DNA of 64,000 bases from Arthrobacter sp. PAMC 25486 (GCF_000785535.1 NZ_CP007595.1:4114439-4178438), one strand, 5' to 3'. Positions 17,851-29,107 are shown, numbered from the stretch's first letter. Made by a program: numbers and translations. Notes: generated from the letters alone by a model not told the origin.

Positions 17851-17860
17851 CGGCGCAATC

Positions 17861-20224
<2,364 letters not shown>

Positions 20225-20241
<17 letters not shown>

Positions 20242-20278
20242 AAAGTAAAAGTTTGCACTATTTCTGCCGGAGTGCAAA
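20225..20278. promoter_or_regulatory. Candidate TetR operator, TTTGCACT sites
   Basis: TTTGCACT at 20252-20259 and AGTGCAAA at 20271-20278 form an inverted pair separated by 11 bases, right upstream of the repressor start. A third copy, TTTGCACT at 20225-20232, lies inside the first codons, 27 bases from the second in direct orientation. Binding by the adjacent TetR protein is inferred. Confidence 0.65.
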
Positions 20279-20330
20279 ATTATGTGGAGGTGGTCTTCCT
20301 CACACGCGCTGTGGTGCTGCACAAGCCGGT

Positions 20331-20434
20331 GCGGGGGTAGTTGTTACCATTCGCACCTACAACGGCAAGCGCGGGGGTAGTTGTTACCCTTCGCACCCGG
20401 TAGACCGTGGGCGATTGGTAACAACTACCCCCGC
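20331..20434. repeat. Three copies of the 18-mer GCGGGGGTAGTTGTTACC
   Basis: Exact copies lie at 20331-20348 and 20371-20388 on the + strand, and at 20417-20434 inverted. The first two also share TTCGCACC after the 18-mer, and the inverted copy has a similar extension, giving a unit of about 27 bp. Copies two and three could pair into a hairpin. They lie in the gene-free stretch between tetR and fumC. Confidence 0.9.
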
Positions 20435-20442
20435 GACCTTAA

Positions 20443-20500
20443 AGTACGACGGCGGGAGGCCGCCTTTTTGTCAAAAAAGGTGTCCTCCCGCCGTCGTACT
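20443..20500. terminator. 58-bp palindromic hairpin with inner T/A stem
   Basis: AGTACGACGGCGGGAGG at 20443-20459 pairs perfectly with 20484-20500. Inside, CCTTTTT and AAAAAAGG extend the stem to a very short loop. It shares the GTACGACGGCGG core with the hairpin at 17795. No gene abuts it closely, so its role as a terminator (probably for leftward fumC read-through) is inferred. Confidence 0.6.
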
Positions 20501-20520
20501 GTGGCAGAAGCTCCGCGAGG

Positions 20521-20736
20521 CGTGAGATAAGGCGACTAATGCGTATCCGGTTTGCTCAGGTTGGGTCAGCGGCAGCCGTCAAGCGAGCTCGAATCAGTCT
20601 TATTCGTCGCAGAACCCATTCTGGCGCTCCTGAAACGTCCATGGTTGGCGCAACTTCGGATGGACATCCAGTCAACCTGAGCTAACCGGATACGCACTAG
20701 GCGACTTTCAACCCTCGAAAGTCGCCTTAGCTCACG
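20521..20736. other. 20-bp-arm hairpin split by an insertion
   Basis: If 20537-20705 is removed, CGTGAGATAAGGCGACTTTC (20521-20536 joined to 20706-20709) pairs with 20717-20736 at 19 of 20 positions. This reconstructs an ordinary hairpin downstream of the leftward fumC gene, probably its original terminator. The insertion falls after GGCGAC in the left arm. The right flank to 20810 has no gene. Confidence 0.75.
20537..20699. mobile_element. 163-bp MITE-like element with 27-bp terminal inverted repeats
   Basis: The left end reads TAATGCGTATCCGGTT and the inverted right end TAGTGCGTATCCGGTT. The two ends match at 25 of 27 positions, through GCTCAGGTTG. GGCGAC flanks both ends (20531-20536 and 20700-20705) as a six-base target duplication, and removing the element plus one copy restores a hairpin. 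There is no coding capacity, so it would need a transposase in trans. The parental IS family is not identified. Confidence 0.85.
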
Positions 20737-20810
20737 GTTCGCTGCCGCTCACTGCTCGCAAGCTCGCAGCGGGACCCTCGGCAGCGCTCTTATCCGGACG
20801 CGGCCGCAGG

Positions 20811-22241
20811 TTATTTCGGGGCGCGGGTCATCGCGAGCACGTCGAGCCCGGAATCCAGCTGCTCCAACGTGATTTCGCCGCGGTCCACGAAGCCCAGGGC
20901 CAGCACGGCTTCACGGATGGTCAGGCCCTCGGCGATGGCGTGCTTGGCGATCTTGGAGCCGTTTTCGTAGCCGATGTACTTGTTCAGCGGCGTCACGATC
21001 GACGGTGAGGCCTCGGCCAGGAAGCGGGCGCGCTCGACGTTGGCGGTGAGGCCGTCGATCATCTTGTCGGCCATGACGCGGCTCGTGTTGGTGAGCAGGC
21101 GGATGGACTGCAGCAGGTTCGAGGCCATGACCGGGATGCCCACGTTCAGCTCGAACGCGCCGTTCGTGGAGGACAGTGCGATCGTGGTGTCGTTGCCGAT
21201 GACCTGGGCGGCCACCATGATGGCTGCCTCGGCGATGACCGGGTTGACCTTGCCGGGCATGATCGAGGAGCCGGGCTGCAGGTCGGGGATGTTGATCTCG
21301 CCCAGGCCGGTGTTGGGGCCGGAGCCCAACCAGCGCAGGTCGTTGTTGATCTTCATGATCGAGTACGCGATGGTGCGCAGCTGGCCGGAGGCTTCGATGA
21401 GGCCGTCGCGGTTGGCCTGGGCCTCGAAGTGGTTGCGGGCTTCGGTCAGCGGCAGGCCGGTGTCCTGGGCGAGCAGGGCGATGACGCGCTGCGGGAAGCC
21501 GGCCGGGGTGTTGATGCCGGTGCCGACGGCGGTGCCGCCCAGGGGGACCTCTGCCACGCGGGCAATGGAAGATTCGACGCGCTCGATGCCGTAGCGGATC
21601 TGCGCAGCGTAGCCACCAAATTCCTGGCCGAGCGTGACGGGGGTGGCATCCATCAAGTGGGTGCGCCCGGACTTCACCACGGTGGCGAACTCGGCTTCCT
21701 TGCGCTCCAGCGACTCGGCCAGGTAGGCCAGTGCCGGGATCAGGTCATTGATCAGGGCGGAGGTGGCTGCCACGTGGACCGAGGTGGGGAACACGTCGTT
21801 GGAGGACTGCGAGGCGTTGACGTGGTCGTTCGGGTGGACCACCTTCTCCGAGCCGGCAGCAACGAGCGCGCGGTTGGCCAGGGTTGCCAGGACCTCGTTC
21901 ATGTTCATGTTCGAGGAGGTTCCGGAACCGGTCTGGAACACGTCGATGGGGAAGTCGCCGTCGAACCGGCCGGAAGCCACGAGATCGGCTGCACCCTCGA
22001 TGGCGCGGGCCAACTCGGCGTCGAGCACACCCAATTCGGCGTTGGTGGTGGCGGCAGCCTTCTTGATGCGCGCCAGTGCGCCAATGTGGGCCGACTCCAG
22101 TGTCATGCCCGAAATCGGGAAGTTCTCGACGGCGCGCTGGGTCTGGGCGCTGTACAAGGCGTTGACCGGAACCCGGACCTCGCCCATCGTGTCATGTTCA
22201 ATACGGAATTCTTGTGCGGTGCCCGCGGCAGTATCAGTCAT
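20811..22241 (-). CDS. fumC: Fumarate hydratase class II
   Basis: This 476-residue enzyme interconverts fumarate and malate in the TCA cycle as a cytoplasmic homotetramer. The superfamily signature [12 protein letters not shown] is at about residues 322-333, and other family blocks include [32 protein letters not shown] and the [12 protein letters not shown] loop. Length and motifs are normal for class II enzymes. It follows the carbonic anhydrase gene in the same direction but behind two hairpins, so it probably has its own promoter between 22242 and 22274. Its downstream terminator appears to be the one broken by the MITE-like insertion. Confidence 0.97.
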   Translation of the reverse strand: MTDTAAGTAQEFRIEHDTMGEVRVPVNALYSAQTQRAVENFPISGMTLESAHIGALARIKKAAATTNAELGVLDAELARAIEGAADLVASGRFDGDFPIDVFQTGSGTSSNMNMNEVLATLANRALVAAGSEKVVHPNDHVNASQSSNDVFPTSVHVAATSALINDLIPALAYLAESLERKEAEFATVVKSGRTHLMDATPVTLGQEFGGYAAQIRYGIERVESSIARVAEVPLGGTAVGTGINTPAGFPQRVIALLAQDTGLPLTEARNHFEAQANRDGLIEASGQLRTIAYSIMKINNDLRWLGSGPNTGLGEINIPDLQPGSSIMPGKVNPVIAEAAIMVAAQVIGNDTTIALSSTNGAFELNVGIPVMASNLLQSIRLLTNTSRVMADKMIDGLTANVERARFLAEASPSIVTPLNKYIGYENGSKIAKHAIAEGLTIREAVLALGFVDRGEITLEQLDSGLDVLAMTRAPK

Positions 22242-22274
22242 GCTTCCACCATATCGCCGCCGCGCCCGGGACCG

Positions 22275-22359
22275 AAAACCGGCGGCCCGGTTTTAGCCCT
22301 CCCGGCCATAAACAAGGCAAGCCCGACGGCGGGACTCAAGTTCCGCCGTCGGGCTTGCC
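22275..22359. terminator. Two hairpins between carbonic anhydrase and fumC
   Basis: The outer hairpin, GGCAAGCCCGACGGCGG at 22316-22332 with its complement at 22343-22359, has 17-bp perfect arms. In the leftward direction it is followed by TTGTTTA, as expected for the carbonic anhydrase terminator. A second, AAAACCGG-CGGC-CCGGTTTT at 22275-22294, lies 34 bases upstream of the fumC start and may be a second terminator or part of the leader. Confidence 0.8.
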
Positions 22360-22373
22360 AAAGTTTGAGCTGC

Positions 22374-23033
22374 TCAGGCCCCGATGTGGCCGTTGCTGTA
22401 TACGAGGTCTGCGGTGCCGTCGTTAAGGCGGTAGGTCAGGCCCACCACGGCGGTGCGCTGACGGGCGACGGCGTTGGCGATGATGGGGGAGTTTTCCACG
22501 AGGCGGGCGGCCGTCTGCTTCACGTGCTCCTCCACCATGTCGTTGACGGAGCTGTCCGAATCCTTGCGCAGTGAGGCCAGCACCGAGGGGGTGATGCGCT
22601 CGACGAGGTCGCGGACGAATCCGGCGGGCATTTTGCCGGTGGCGACGGCGGACTTGGTGGCCGTGACGGCCCCGCAGCTGTCATGGCCCAGGACCACAAT
22701 CAGCGGCACGTCGAGGTATTCCACGCCGTACTCCAGCGAGCCGAGCGCCGTGTTGTCAACAACGTGGCCGGCGGTGCGGACCACGAAGGCGTCGCCCAGT
22801 CCAAGGTCAAAGATGATTTCGGCGGCCAGGCGCGAGTCCGAGCAGCCAAAGATCATGACAAAGGGGTGCTGGGTGGACAGCAGGGACGCACGGCGCGCGG
22901 CATCCTGGTTGGGGTGGTTGGAAGTGCCTTCCACAAACCGGGTGTTGCCGGCCATCAGTGTGGCCCAGGCCTCCGCCGGGGTATGGGGATGAGCCGAAAT
23001 TGCGTTGATGTTGCCGTCTTCTCCGCCGCTCAT
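22374..23033 (-). CDS. Beta-class carbonic anhydrase
   Basis: This 219-residue cytoplasmic zinc enzyme hydrates CO2 to bicarbonate. The zinc ligands are C64 in FGCSDSR (with the D66-R68 dyad) and H117 and C120 in LGHDSCGAV, all intact. Length is normal for beta-class enzymes. Its start overlaps the stop of the upstream DUF4245 gene by one base (TAATG), so the two are translationally coupled. It ends before two hairpins that separate it from fumC. Confidence 0.95.
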   Translation of the reverse strand: MSGGEDGNINAISAHPHTPAEAWATLMAGNTRFVEGTSNHPNQDAARRASLLSTQHPFVMIFGCSDSRLAAEIIFDLGLGDAFVVRTAGHVVDNTALGSLEYGVEYLDVPLIVVLGHDSCGAVTATKSAVATGKMPAGFVRDLVERITPSVLASLRKDSDSSVNDMVEEHVKQTAARLVENSPIIANAVARQRTAVVGLTYRLNDGTADLVYSNGHIGA

Positions 23034-23644
23034 TATTTGCTGTCCTTTGCTGTTGGGGTGCTGTTTTCACCGAGCAGGGCGCTTGACCCGCCGGCCAGAA
23101 TGTCAAAGTCCGTAAAGTCGGCTGCGCCTGTCAGAACGATAGTCGTTTCTCCGCTGGTCAGCACCAGGCTGCGCTCACCCTTGGGCGCATCACGCAGTTC
23201 CCAATCATGGCCGTCGATGGTGCGGGTGCCCGTGACCGGGGCCTGCTGGGCCTGGACGGCAACCCATGTGGGGTTGGCCGTAATGGATTCTCGCAGGGCA
23301 ATGAATGTGTCATTGGCTGTCACATAACCGACGTCCCAATACGCCACACCATCGGCGCCCGGGGGATTCCACCGCGCGTAGTTCGCCGACCAGCCCTCGG
23401 GCAGCTCCGGGGCAACGGGGTGGAACCCTGCCGTGTCGGCGGCATGTCCTGCCACCGTGGCCACATCGATGTTCGTACGGTAGGTGTCCGCCTTGGGCTC
23501 CGGGTTGAGCCATACAACTGTCAGCACAATGGCCACGGTTGAGAGCATGGCCAGCAACATGCCCATCACGGAGGCGTTGGCCCGCTTGGCGGCGCCGGCA
23601 GCAATAACGGGCTTCACGGCAGGGGTGGGGTTAGAGTCGCTCAC
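23033..23644 (-). CDS. DUF4245 membrane-anchored protein
   Basis: This 203-residue protein has a short cytoplasmic N-terminus, one transmembrane helix at about residues 25-46 and an extracytoplasmic domain. The domain contains LPEGWSANYARW, then WELRDAPKGERSLVLT and TIVLTGAADFTDF, features I associate with the actinobacterial DUF4245 family. Its function is unknown. A DUF4245 gene beside glpX and fumarase is a recurrent actinobacterial neighbourhood (Rv1098c-Rv1100). It is divergent from glpX here, with a 176-base gap. Confidence 0.85.
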   Translation of the reverse strand: MSDSNPTPAVKPVIAAGAAKRANASVMGMLLAMLSTVAIVLTVVWLNPEPKADTYRTNIDVATVAGHAADTAGFHPVAPELPEGWSANYARWNPPGADGVAYWDVGYVTANDTFIALRESITANPTWVAVQAQQAPVTGTRTIDGHDWELRDAPKGERSLVLTSGETTIVLTGAADFTDFDILAGGSSALLGENSTPTAKDSK

Positions 23645-23820
23645 CTGACCATCTTCCCAGATTTGCCGGCGGCAAAATTACCCCGGCCCCTGCTGGTGGC
23701 GCAGCTCACGCCGTATTCGGCGGTGCTCTCGCCTATGATTGTCCAAGTAGGTAATAACGTCAGTGGTGCGCACCGCTGCGCACATAGAAACTGTACCTAC
23801 CTGAACAATGGGGTTTATAC

Positions 23821-24852
23821 GTGGCTGAAAAAGCACAACTTGATTATTCGCAATTGTCCCGGTCCCTGGCCGTGGGTGATGACGAACCAGACCGCAACCT
23901 GGCCCTTGAACTGGTGCGTGTCACCGAAGCTGCCGCCATTGCCGGCGGGCACTGGGTGGGCTTCGGCGAGAAAAACCTGGCCGACGGCGCAGCCGTGGAT
24001 GCCATGCGCTCCCTCTTGTCAACAGTGCACTTCAACGGTGTCGTGGTCATTGGTGAGGGCGAAAAGGATGAAGCCCCCATGCTGTTCAACGGCGAAGTTG
24101 TGGGCGACGGCTCCGGCCCCGAATGCGACGTCGCCGTGGACCCCATCGATGGCACCCGCCTGACCGCCATGGGCATCAACAACGCGATTGCCGTGCTGGC
24201 CGTGGCCGAACGCGGCACCATGTTCGACCCCTCCGCCGTGTTCTACATGGAAAAACTGGTGACCGGCCCCGAGGCGGCCGACATGGTGGACCTGCGCCTG
24301 CCGGTGAAGCAGAACCTGCACCTGATCGCCAAGGCCAAGGGCGTGAAAATCAACCAGCTGACCGTCATGGTGCTGGATCGTGACCGCCACCAGCCTCTCA
24401 TCGCGGAAATCCGCGAGGCCGGCGCCCGCACCAAGATCATCCTCGACGGCGACGTGGCCGGCGCCATTGCGGCCGTCCGCACCGGCACCGGCGTAGACGC
24501 GCTGATGGGCATCGGCGGCACACCCGAGGGAATCGTGGCAGCCTGCGCCATCAAGACCCTCGGAGGCGTCATCCAGGGCCGGCTCTGGCCCACCGACGAT
24601 GACGAAAAGCAGAAAGCGATCGACGCCGGACACGACCTCGACCGGGTCCTCTCCACCAACGATTTGGTCACGAGCGACAACTGCTACTTCGCCGCCACCG
24701 GCATCACCGACGGCGACCTGCTCAAGGGTGTGCGCTACGACAAGGGCCGGGTGCTGACCCAGTCGATCGTGATGCGCTCCAAGTCAGGCACCATCCGCTT
24801 CGTTGAGGGCGAGCACCAGGCCGCCAAGTGGGAAACCTACGCCCGCCGCTGA
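23821..24852 (+). CDS. glpX: Fructose-1,6-bisphosphatase class II
   Basis: This 343-residue gluconeogenic enzyme removes the C1 phosphate from fructose 1,6-bisphosphate. The metal- and substrate-binding motifs [11 protein letters not shown] and [16 protein letters not shown] are intact, as is the C-terminal [11 protein letters not shown]. It starts at GTG 23821 with a G-rich site (GGGG) about seven bases upstream. It is divergent from the DUF4245 gene and stands alone. It ends just before the first of the CTGCAGATATGGCGAT palindrome loci. Confidence 0.96.
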   Translation: MAEKAQLDYSQLSRSLAVGDDEPDRNLALELVRVTEAAAIAGGHWVGFGEKNLADGAAVDAMRSLLSTVHFNGVVVIGEGEKDEAPMLFNGEVVGDGSGPECDVAVDPIDGTRLTAMGINNAIAVLAVAERGTMFDPSAVFYMEKLVTGPEAADMVDLRLPVKQNLHLIAKAKGVKINQLTVMVLDRDRHQPLIAEIREAGARTKIILDGDVAGAIAAVRTGTGVDALMGIGGTPEGIVAACAIKTLGGVIQGRLWPTDDDEKQKAIDAGHDLDRVLSTNDLVTSDNCYFAATGITDGDLLKGVRYDKGRVLTQSIVMRSKSGTIRFVEGEHQAAKWETYARR

Positions 24853-24892
24853 CCGCCGGACGGAGCCGCCCCGGGCAGCTGACCCCCTGGCC

Positions 24893-25010
24893 GGGTTCCA
24901 AATAGCAGATATGGCGATACCGGACCCGGTTTGAGTGCTGGTGGGGTTCCAAACCGCAGATATGGCGATGATTTCAGCTAAATCATCGCCATATCTGCAG
25001 TCTCGATCAG
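24893..25010. repeat. CTGCAGATATGGCGAT palindrome locus 1
   Basis: A perfect palindrome at 24956-24998 has 19-bp arms (GCAGATATGGCGATGATTT) around a five-base loop, and a lone half-site GCAGATATGGCGAT lies at 24905-24918. Both are preceded by GGTTCCAAA, and the right arm is followed by AGTCTCGAT. It lies between the convergent glpX and FemAB genes. The rest of the 266-base gap shows nothing else. Related loci are at about 47.6 and 60.3 kb. Confidence 0.92.
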
Positions 25011-25118
25011 AAGGTCCGCTGTTGGCAGGCCCGTGCCGGCGAGCGAGGTGCCGCGCCGTGCAACCTGGCCCCGTTCTAGCGGCGGGCCCTGCAGCGGGAC
25101 CAGGCGACCGATCAGAAA

Positions 25119-26111
25119 CTAGCCCCTGCCTAGCTTGCCCCGAAGGCTTCCAACCGTGGTGCGTGCAGTTTTCAGGGCACCGCGCAGGAGCGTCCGCGCC
25201 TTGCGGCTGGCCCCATAGGTGTTGTACATGAGTGTGTTCACCGGCAGGTCCCAGGTGCCCGGATACTCCACTTCTGCCCCGCCAAAGGAACGCTTGAAAC
25301 GGGAGAAACCTGCCCAGGCGTGGTCGGGTTCGTCTTCGGGGCTGACACCCCACATGTCGAACTCGGTGATGCCGTCCGCCTTGGCATCCAGCATCATCGT
25401 CACCAAGAGCGGGATCCCGGCGTTGAGTTTGCGGTGTGCGTCGTCGGCGGCCGCATGTGCGTAGACGCGGGTATCGGCGGTGTCATAGGACAACGCTGCT
25501 GCGATGGGCGCCCCGTCGAGGCGGGCGATGAACAGCTTCGCCGCACCTTCCGGCATGAGCACCTCAGCCGCCCGCGTCAGGTAGTTGCTGGACTGGGCGG
25601 TGAATTCTGCACGGCCGGAGACTTTTTCCAGGAAGCCCAACAGGATCGGCAGCTCCGCCGGATCGGTGGAAATATCGAAGGTGACACCCTTTTTGTGGAT
25701 GTTCCGGTACAGGTTCCGGCTGGTGCTGCGCATCCCCTTGAGCAGCTCGCCCTCATCCTGGGACAGGTCAACCTTCCAACTCAGGTGCGGCTGGACATCC
25801 GTGGGGGCTTTCACCAGGCCCCTGGCGGCGAGGGTGCGTGCGGCATCCGATCCCAAGCCTGCGGCCACCGGTTCCACCCGCACATAGTGCGCCTTCTTGG
25901 CCTTCGCCAGCTCGGTCAGGGCAGCCAGGGCGCCGTCCAATGCAGCGACATTGTCGGCACACGGTCCGTACGGCGCGTAAAGGTACATGCCCAGGGGTGT
26001 TTTTTCCTCCACGGCCAGAAAACTCCAGCCGGGGCCGGACCTTTCGTGGACGGTTTTGCCCAGGCGCCGTTGGAAGCGGGCCCAGACGGGTGTTTGCAAG
26101 ATGGTGTTCAC
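25119..26111 (-). CDS. FemAB-family peptidyltransferase
   Basis: This 330-residue protein resembles FemX/FemAB aminoacyltransferases, which add residues to the peptidoglycan stem peptide from aminoacyl-tRNA. It shows the two-GNAT-fold pattern: an N-terminal LYAPYGPCA, then LSWKVDLSQDEGELLKGMRS, then NLYRNIHKKGV. The C-terminal TEFDMWGVSPEDEPDHAWAGFSRFKRSFGG is typical. The start GTG 26111 overlaps the manA stop (GTGA), so the two are coupled. A role in building an interpeptide bridge fits Micrococcaceae, but the amino acid added cannot be read from sequence. Confidence 0.9.
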   Translation of the reverse strand: MNTILQTPVWARFQRRLGKTVHERSGPGWSFLAVEEKTPLGMYLYAPYGPCADNVAALDGALAALTELAKAKKAHYVRVEPVAAGLGSDAARTLAARGLVKAPTDVQPHLSWKVDLSQDEGELLKGMRSTSRNLYRNIHKKGVTFDISTDPAELPILLGFLEKVSGRAEFTAQSSNYLTRAAEVLMPEGAAKLFIARLDGAPIAAALSYDTADTRVYAHAAADDAHRKLNAGIPLLVTMMLDAKADGITEFDMWGVSPEDEPDHAWAGFSRFKRSFGGAEVEYPGTWDLPVNTLMYNTYGASRKARTLLRGALKTARTTVGSLRGKLGRG

Positions 26112-27367
26112 GAGTTAAATGCCCCACAGGTGATGGCGAACAGTACGGAGGTTTCCTCGGCCGCGTCGGCATGCGGGTGGACCATGACGGGGTTTTCCAC
26201 GGCCGGGACAAAGACGGAACCGCCCCGGCCCAGCTGCAGGTCGCCGCGGGGTGAATCCAGCAGCACCGATCCGGAGATGGCAAGCACAATCATCGGCCCG
26301 TTTTGAACGAGCGGAACAGGGTCGTCGGACGCGCCGATTTCCACCCTTTGCAGGGCGAACTCGGCGAAGGGCGGCTCCCACACCTGCTGGCCCAAAGCGG
26401 TGGTTCTGGTGGGGACCACGGGGACGTCGCTCGGGGCGAAGTCGACTGTTTCCAGCAGCTCGGGCACGTCCACGTGCTTGCCGGTCAGCCCACCGCGCAT
26501 CACGTTGTCCGAGGACGCCATGACCTCCAGGCCCAGCCCGTTCAAATAGGCGTGGATGTTTCCGGCGGGCAGGTAGATGGCATCGCCGGGTGCCAACGAG
26601 ACACGGTTGAGCAGCAGCGACACCAGGACGCCCGAGTCGCCGGGGTACTGCCTGGCCAGTTCAATCACGCTCAGCAGGGCGGGGGAGAGCTCGGCGCCTG
26701 CCGCGGCGGAGGCCACCAACGCAGGCGCGGCCAGTTCCACCAGTTCGGTGGTTTCGGTGCCGCCGCCAATCAATGTTTCAAAGGCCTTGCGGACCACCAT
26801 GGGGGCCGCCATGCGTGAATTGAGTGTCATTTCAACACGGCCCAGCAGCTTCGGCACGGGTGCCCCCGTGGCGGCAATGGCCGAGCCCACGGTGCGGAAC
26901 AGCTCCGCGGCTTCCGCGCATGGGCGGAACCCGCACAGTGCCTCGAACGGTGTCAGGGCCAGGATCATCTCCGGCTTGTGGTTCTCGTCCTTGTAATTGC
27001 GGTTCGCCGCACTGCGGGGTACCCCGGCAGCCTCCTCCTCGGCGAAACGTTCCCTGGCACGCTCCCGGGTGGGGTGGACCTGCAGGGACAGGGCCGTCTC
27101 GGCGGCGAGCAGCTTGGCCAGAAACGGCAGCCTTGCACCAAAGGCGGCATGCACTTCTTCGCCCAGTGTGGTGTCGGGGTGCTCGGCAATCAGCCGGTCC
27201 AGTGCCACAGGACCTTCGGGGGTGCCGGCGACAGAGGGCGAATCCGGGTGCGCACCCATCCACAATTCAGCTTCGGGACGGCCGCTGGGCGGGGTCCCCA
27301 GCAGCGTGGCGATGGCGGTGGGAGAGCCCCAGGCGTAGTCGCGGGTGACGTTGGTCAGTGCAAACAT
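26108..27367 (-). CDS. manA: Mannose-6-phosphate isomerase, class I
   Basis: This 420-residue zinc enzyme interconverts fructose 6-phosphate and mannose 6-phosphate, feeding GDP-mannose and glycan synthesis. The N-terminal YAWGSPTAIATLLG and WMGAHPDSPS are family-typical, and zinc ligands are in SLQVHPTRERARE and YKDENHKPEMI. The later AGNIHAYLNGLGLEVMASSDNVMRGG block carries the active-site segment. ATG 27367 is chosen because AAGGA lies nine bases upstream; the frame is open for 53 more codons through a low-complexity stretch. It is coupled by overlap to the FemAB gene. Confidence 0.95.
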   Translation of the reverse strand: MFALTNVTRDYAWGSPTAIATLLGTPPSGRPEAELWMGAHPDSPSVAGTPEGPVALDRLIAEHPDTTLGEEVHAAFGARLPFLAKLLAAETALSLQVHPTRERARERFAEEEAAGVPRSAANRNYKDENHKPEMILALTPFEALCGFRPCAEAAELFRTVGSAIAATGAPVPKLLGRVEMTLNSRMAAPMVVRKAFETLIGGGTETTELVELAAPALVASAAAGAELSPALLSVIELARQYPGDSGVLVSLLLNRVSLAPGDAIYLPAGNIHAYLNGLGLEVMASSDNVMRGGLTGKHVDVPELLETVDFAPSDVPVVPTRTTALGQQVWEPPFAEFALQRVEIGASDDPVPLVQNGPMIVLAISGSVLLDSPRGDLQLGRGGSVFVPAVENPVMVHPHADAAEETSVLFAITCGAFNS

Positions 27368-27510
27368 TGGAATCGTTCCTTCTGGTCCAAGACAAACTGC
27401 TGGTGAAATGAAAGGGCGGGCACCCCCCCCATTTATTGGTTGGGGGCAACCCTGGACGGGGGCAACCCCGGGCTGGGGCAGATCCTGGTTGGGGCCACCG
27501 ACCGGACCGG
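27368..27510. repeat. Low-complexity G/C repeats and a C8 run upstream of manA
   Basis: The gap between the LCP gene and manA has a run of eight C (27423-27430; G8 on the manA strand), then imperfect copies of GGTTGGGGGCAACC and GGGGCAACCCC. These can form small hairpins and may end the LCP transcript. The homopolymer is about 56 bases upstream of the manA start codon. No gene is supported here. Confidence 0.6.
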
Positions 27511-29097
27511 TTAGCCCGGTGAGCACGTGCCGTTGTTGGCCAGCAAGAGACCCAACGTCGCATCGTCCCCGTTGATGGCCAATTGTTGCAGATACTCCGC
27601 CGTAAGGTCCGGCGACGGCGCTGCCGGAACCTCCGGGGCCTCGGTCACCTCGGGTGCTGGCGCGTCCGGCTGAGTTTCACCGGGAACGGACTCGGACTCG
27701 GGCGCCGGTGCCGGTGCGGGTGCCGCCGGGTTCAGCAGTTCCTGCACACGCTGGTGGATGACCTCAAAGTCGGGGTACGTGGGCATGTCCTGTGAGAAGT
27801 CCGGCGGGCCGATGGTCAGCCGGGCCAGGTCGTGGGACTTGGCCTTCAGTGCCAGGGAGGCGAAGCTGCCCAATTGCCCGGCCGGCAGGTCTGACTCCAT
27901 GAGCTTGGAGCCGGCCGCGGCAATCGCGTTGAACTTGGTCAGCACGGTGGCGGGGTCCATCTGGGCCAGGATGGCGGACTGGATGCACTGCTGGCGCTCG
28001 CTGCGGGCGTAGTCGGTGGCCCATTCTCGGGAGCGGGCAAACCACAGTGCGTGATAGCCGTTCAAGGTCTGCACACCTGGGGAAATCCAGCCCGTGGGAG
28101 GCAGGTGCAGGCCGTTGCCGACGTCGTTGCCGCTGATGGGCACCCAGCCGCCCACATTGACCTTGACCCCGCCCAAGGCGTCAATGAGTGTGGCGAAGCC
28201 GGCCATGTCAATGAGCACATAGCCTTGGATCTCCAGCCCCAGCACACCGCCGGCGGCATCCATCATGGCGGAGGCGCCCGGATCCTGCTCGTTCGGATAC
28301 AGGTCGGCGTGGTTGTTGGTCACGTCCGTGTACAGCGAGTTGATGATGCAGTCGTCGCCACAGTTGTACCCTTCCGGATACACGCCCCACAGCGGCGAAC
28401 CCGTCGAGAACTGCGCATTTTGCAGGTTGCGCGGGATGCTGATGGTGGCAGCCTCACCGGATTTTGCATCAACACTGACCACGATGATGGAGTCGGGCCG
28501 CCGTCCGCTGCGGTCCTCCCCGGCGTCGCCGCCCATCACCAGGAAGTTGTAGCGTCCGTCTACGGGATCCATGTCCGGGCCAGCCTGAAAAATACTGGAA
28601 ATGGCGTTACGCCCGGAATTGATCAGGAGGGCGCCGTAGCCCAGTGAACCGCTCGTGGCCACCATGAGCACCACTAGCGCACCGCCCACGAGCCCGCGCA
28701 TGCCCGGCGCCAGCAGTGAGGGCCGGATGATCTTCAGCGTGTTCAGGAACATGATGGCCCAGCCCACCGCGGCCGCGGCCATGGCCACAATGATGGGCAG
28801 CGACGTCCACGGATTCGTGAACAGGTTCAGCAGCGCTTCACGGTTCACCACTGCCAGTACGACGGCGGCAATCACCAATACCCAGACCGCGAAAGTAATG
28901 CGCAGGGCGAGTCGGCCAACGCGCTTGTTGCCGGCCAGGATTTGGGCCGAACCAGGCAACACCAGCGTCAGCAGCAACAGGAACCAGGCACGTTTAGAAC
29001 GCACGGGTGCCGACGCCGATTCCGGGTACCGGAACGGGTTGGTCAACGCCGGCGGACGGTTTGAGACGCTGGTGGCCTTGGGGCTGCTGAAACTCAT
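27511..29097 (-). CDS. LytR-CpsA-Psr family wall-polymer ligase
   Basis: This 528-residue membrane protein has three to four N-terminal transmembrane helices (about residues 38-160), an extracellular LCP domain and an acidic Pro/Ala-rich tail. LCP hallmarks are GRRPDSIIVVSVDAKSG, TISIPRNLQ, DALGGVKVNVGG and the arginine-rich ALWFARSREW followed by YARSERQQ. LCP enzymes transfer undecaprenyl-linked polymers to peptidoglycan. ATG 29097 is taken because the frame continues back into purE without a better site. It follows purE by ten bases and is probably co-transcribed with purK-purE. Confidence 0.9.
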   Translation of the reverse strand: MSFSSPKATSVSNRPPALTNPFRYPESASAPVRSKRAWFLLLLTLVLPGSAQILAGNKRVGRLALRITFAVWVLVIAAVVLAVVNREALLNLFTNPWTSLPIIVAMAAAAVGWAIMFLNTLKIIRPSLLAPGMRGLVGGALVVLMVATSGSLGYGALLINSGRNAISSIFQAGPDMDPVDGRYNFLVMGGDAGEDRSGRRPDSIIVVSVDAKSGEAATISIPRNLQNAQFSTGSPLWGVYPEGYNCGDDCIINSLYTDVTNNHADLYPNEQDPGASAMMDAAGGVLGLEIQGYVLIDMAGFATLIDALGGVKVNVGGWVPISGNDVGNGLHLPPTGWISPGVQTLNGYHALWFARSREWATDYARSERQQCIQSAILAQMDPATVLTKFNAIAAAGSKLMESDLPAGQLGSFASLALKAKSHDLARLTIGPPDFSQDMPTYPDFEVIHQRVQELLNPAAPAPAPAPESESVPGETQPDAPAPEVTEAPEVPAAPSPDLTAEYLQQLAINGDDATLGLLLANNGTCSPG

Positions 29098-29107
29098 GCT
29101 CTCGTAC

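Noticed and set aside
20242-20322. N-terminal extension of the TetR protein to ATG 20322
   Set aside because: It would add 27 residues unlike TetR proteins and be encoded through the operator sites.
20537-20699. Small RNA gene instead of a mobile element at the 163-bp inverted-repeat unit
   Set aside because: Flanking GGCGAC duplication and restoration of a hairpin on excision explain it better as an insertion.
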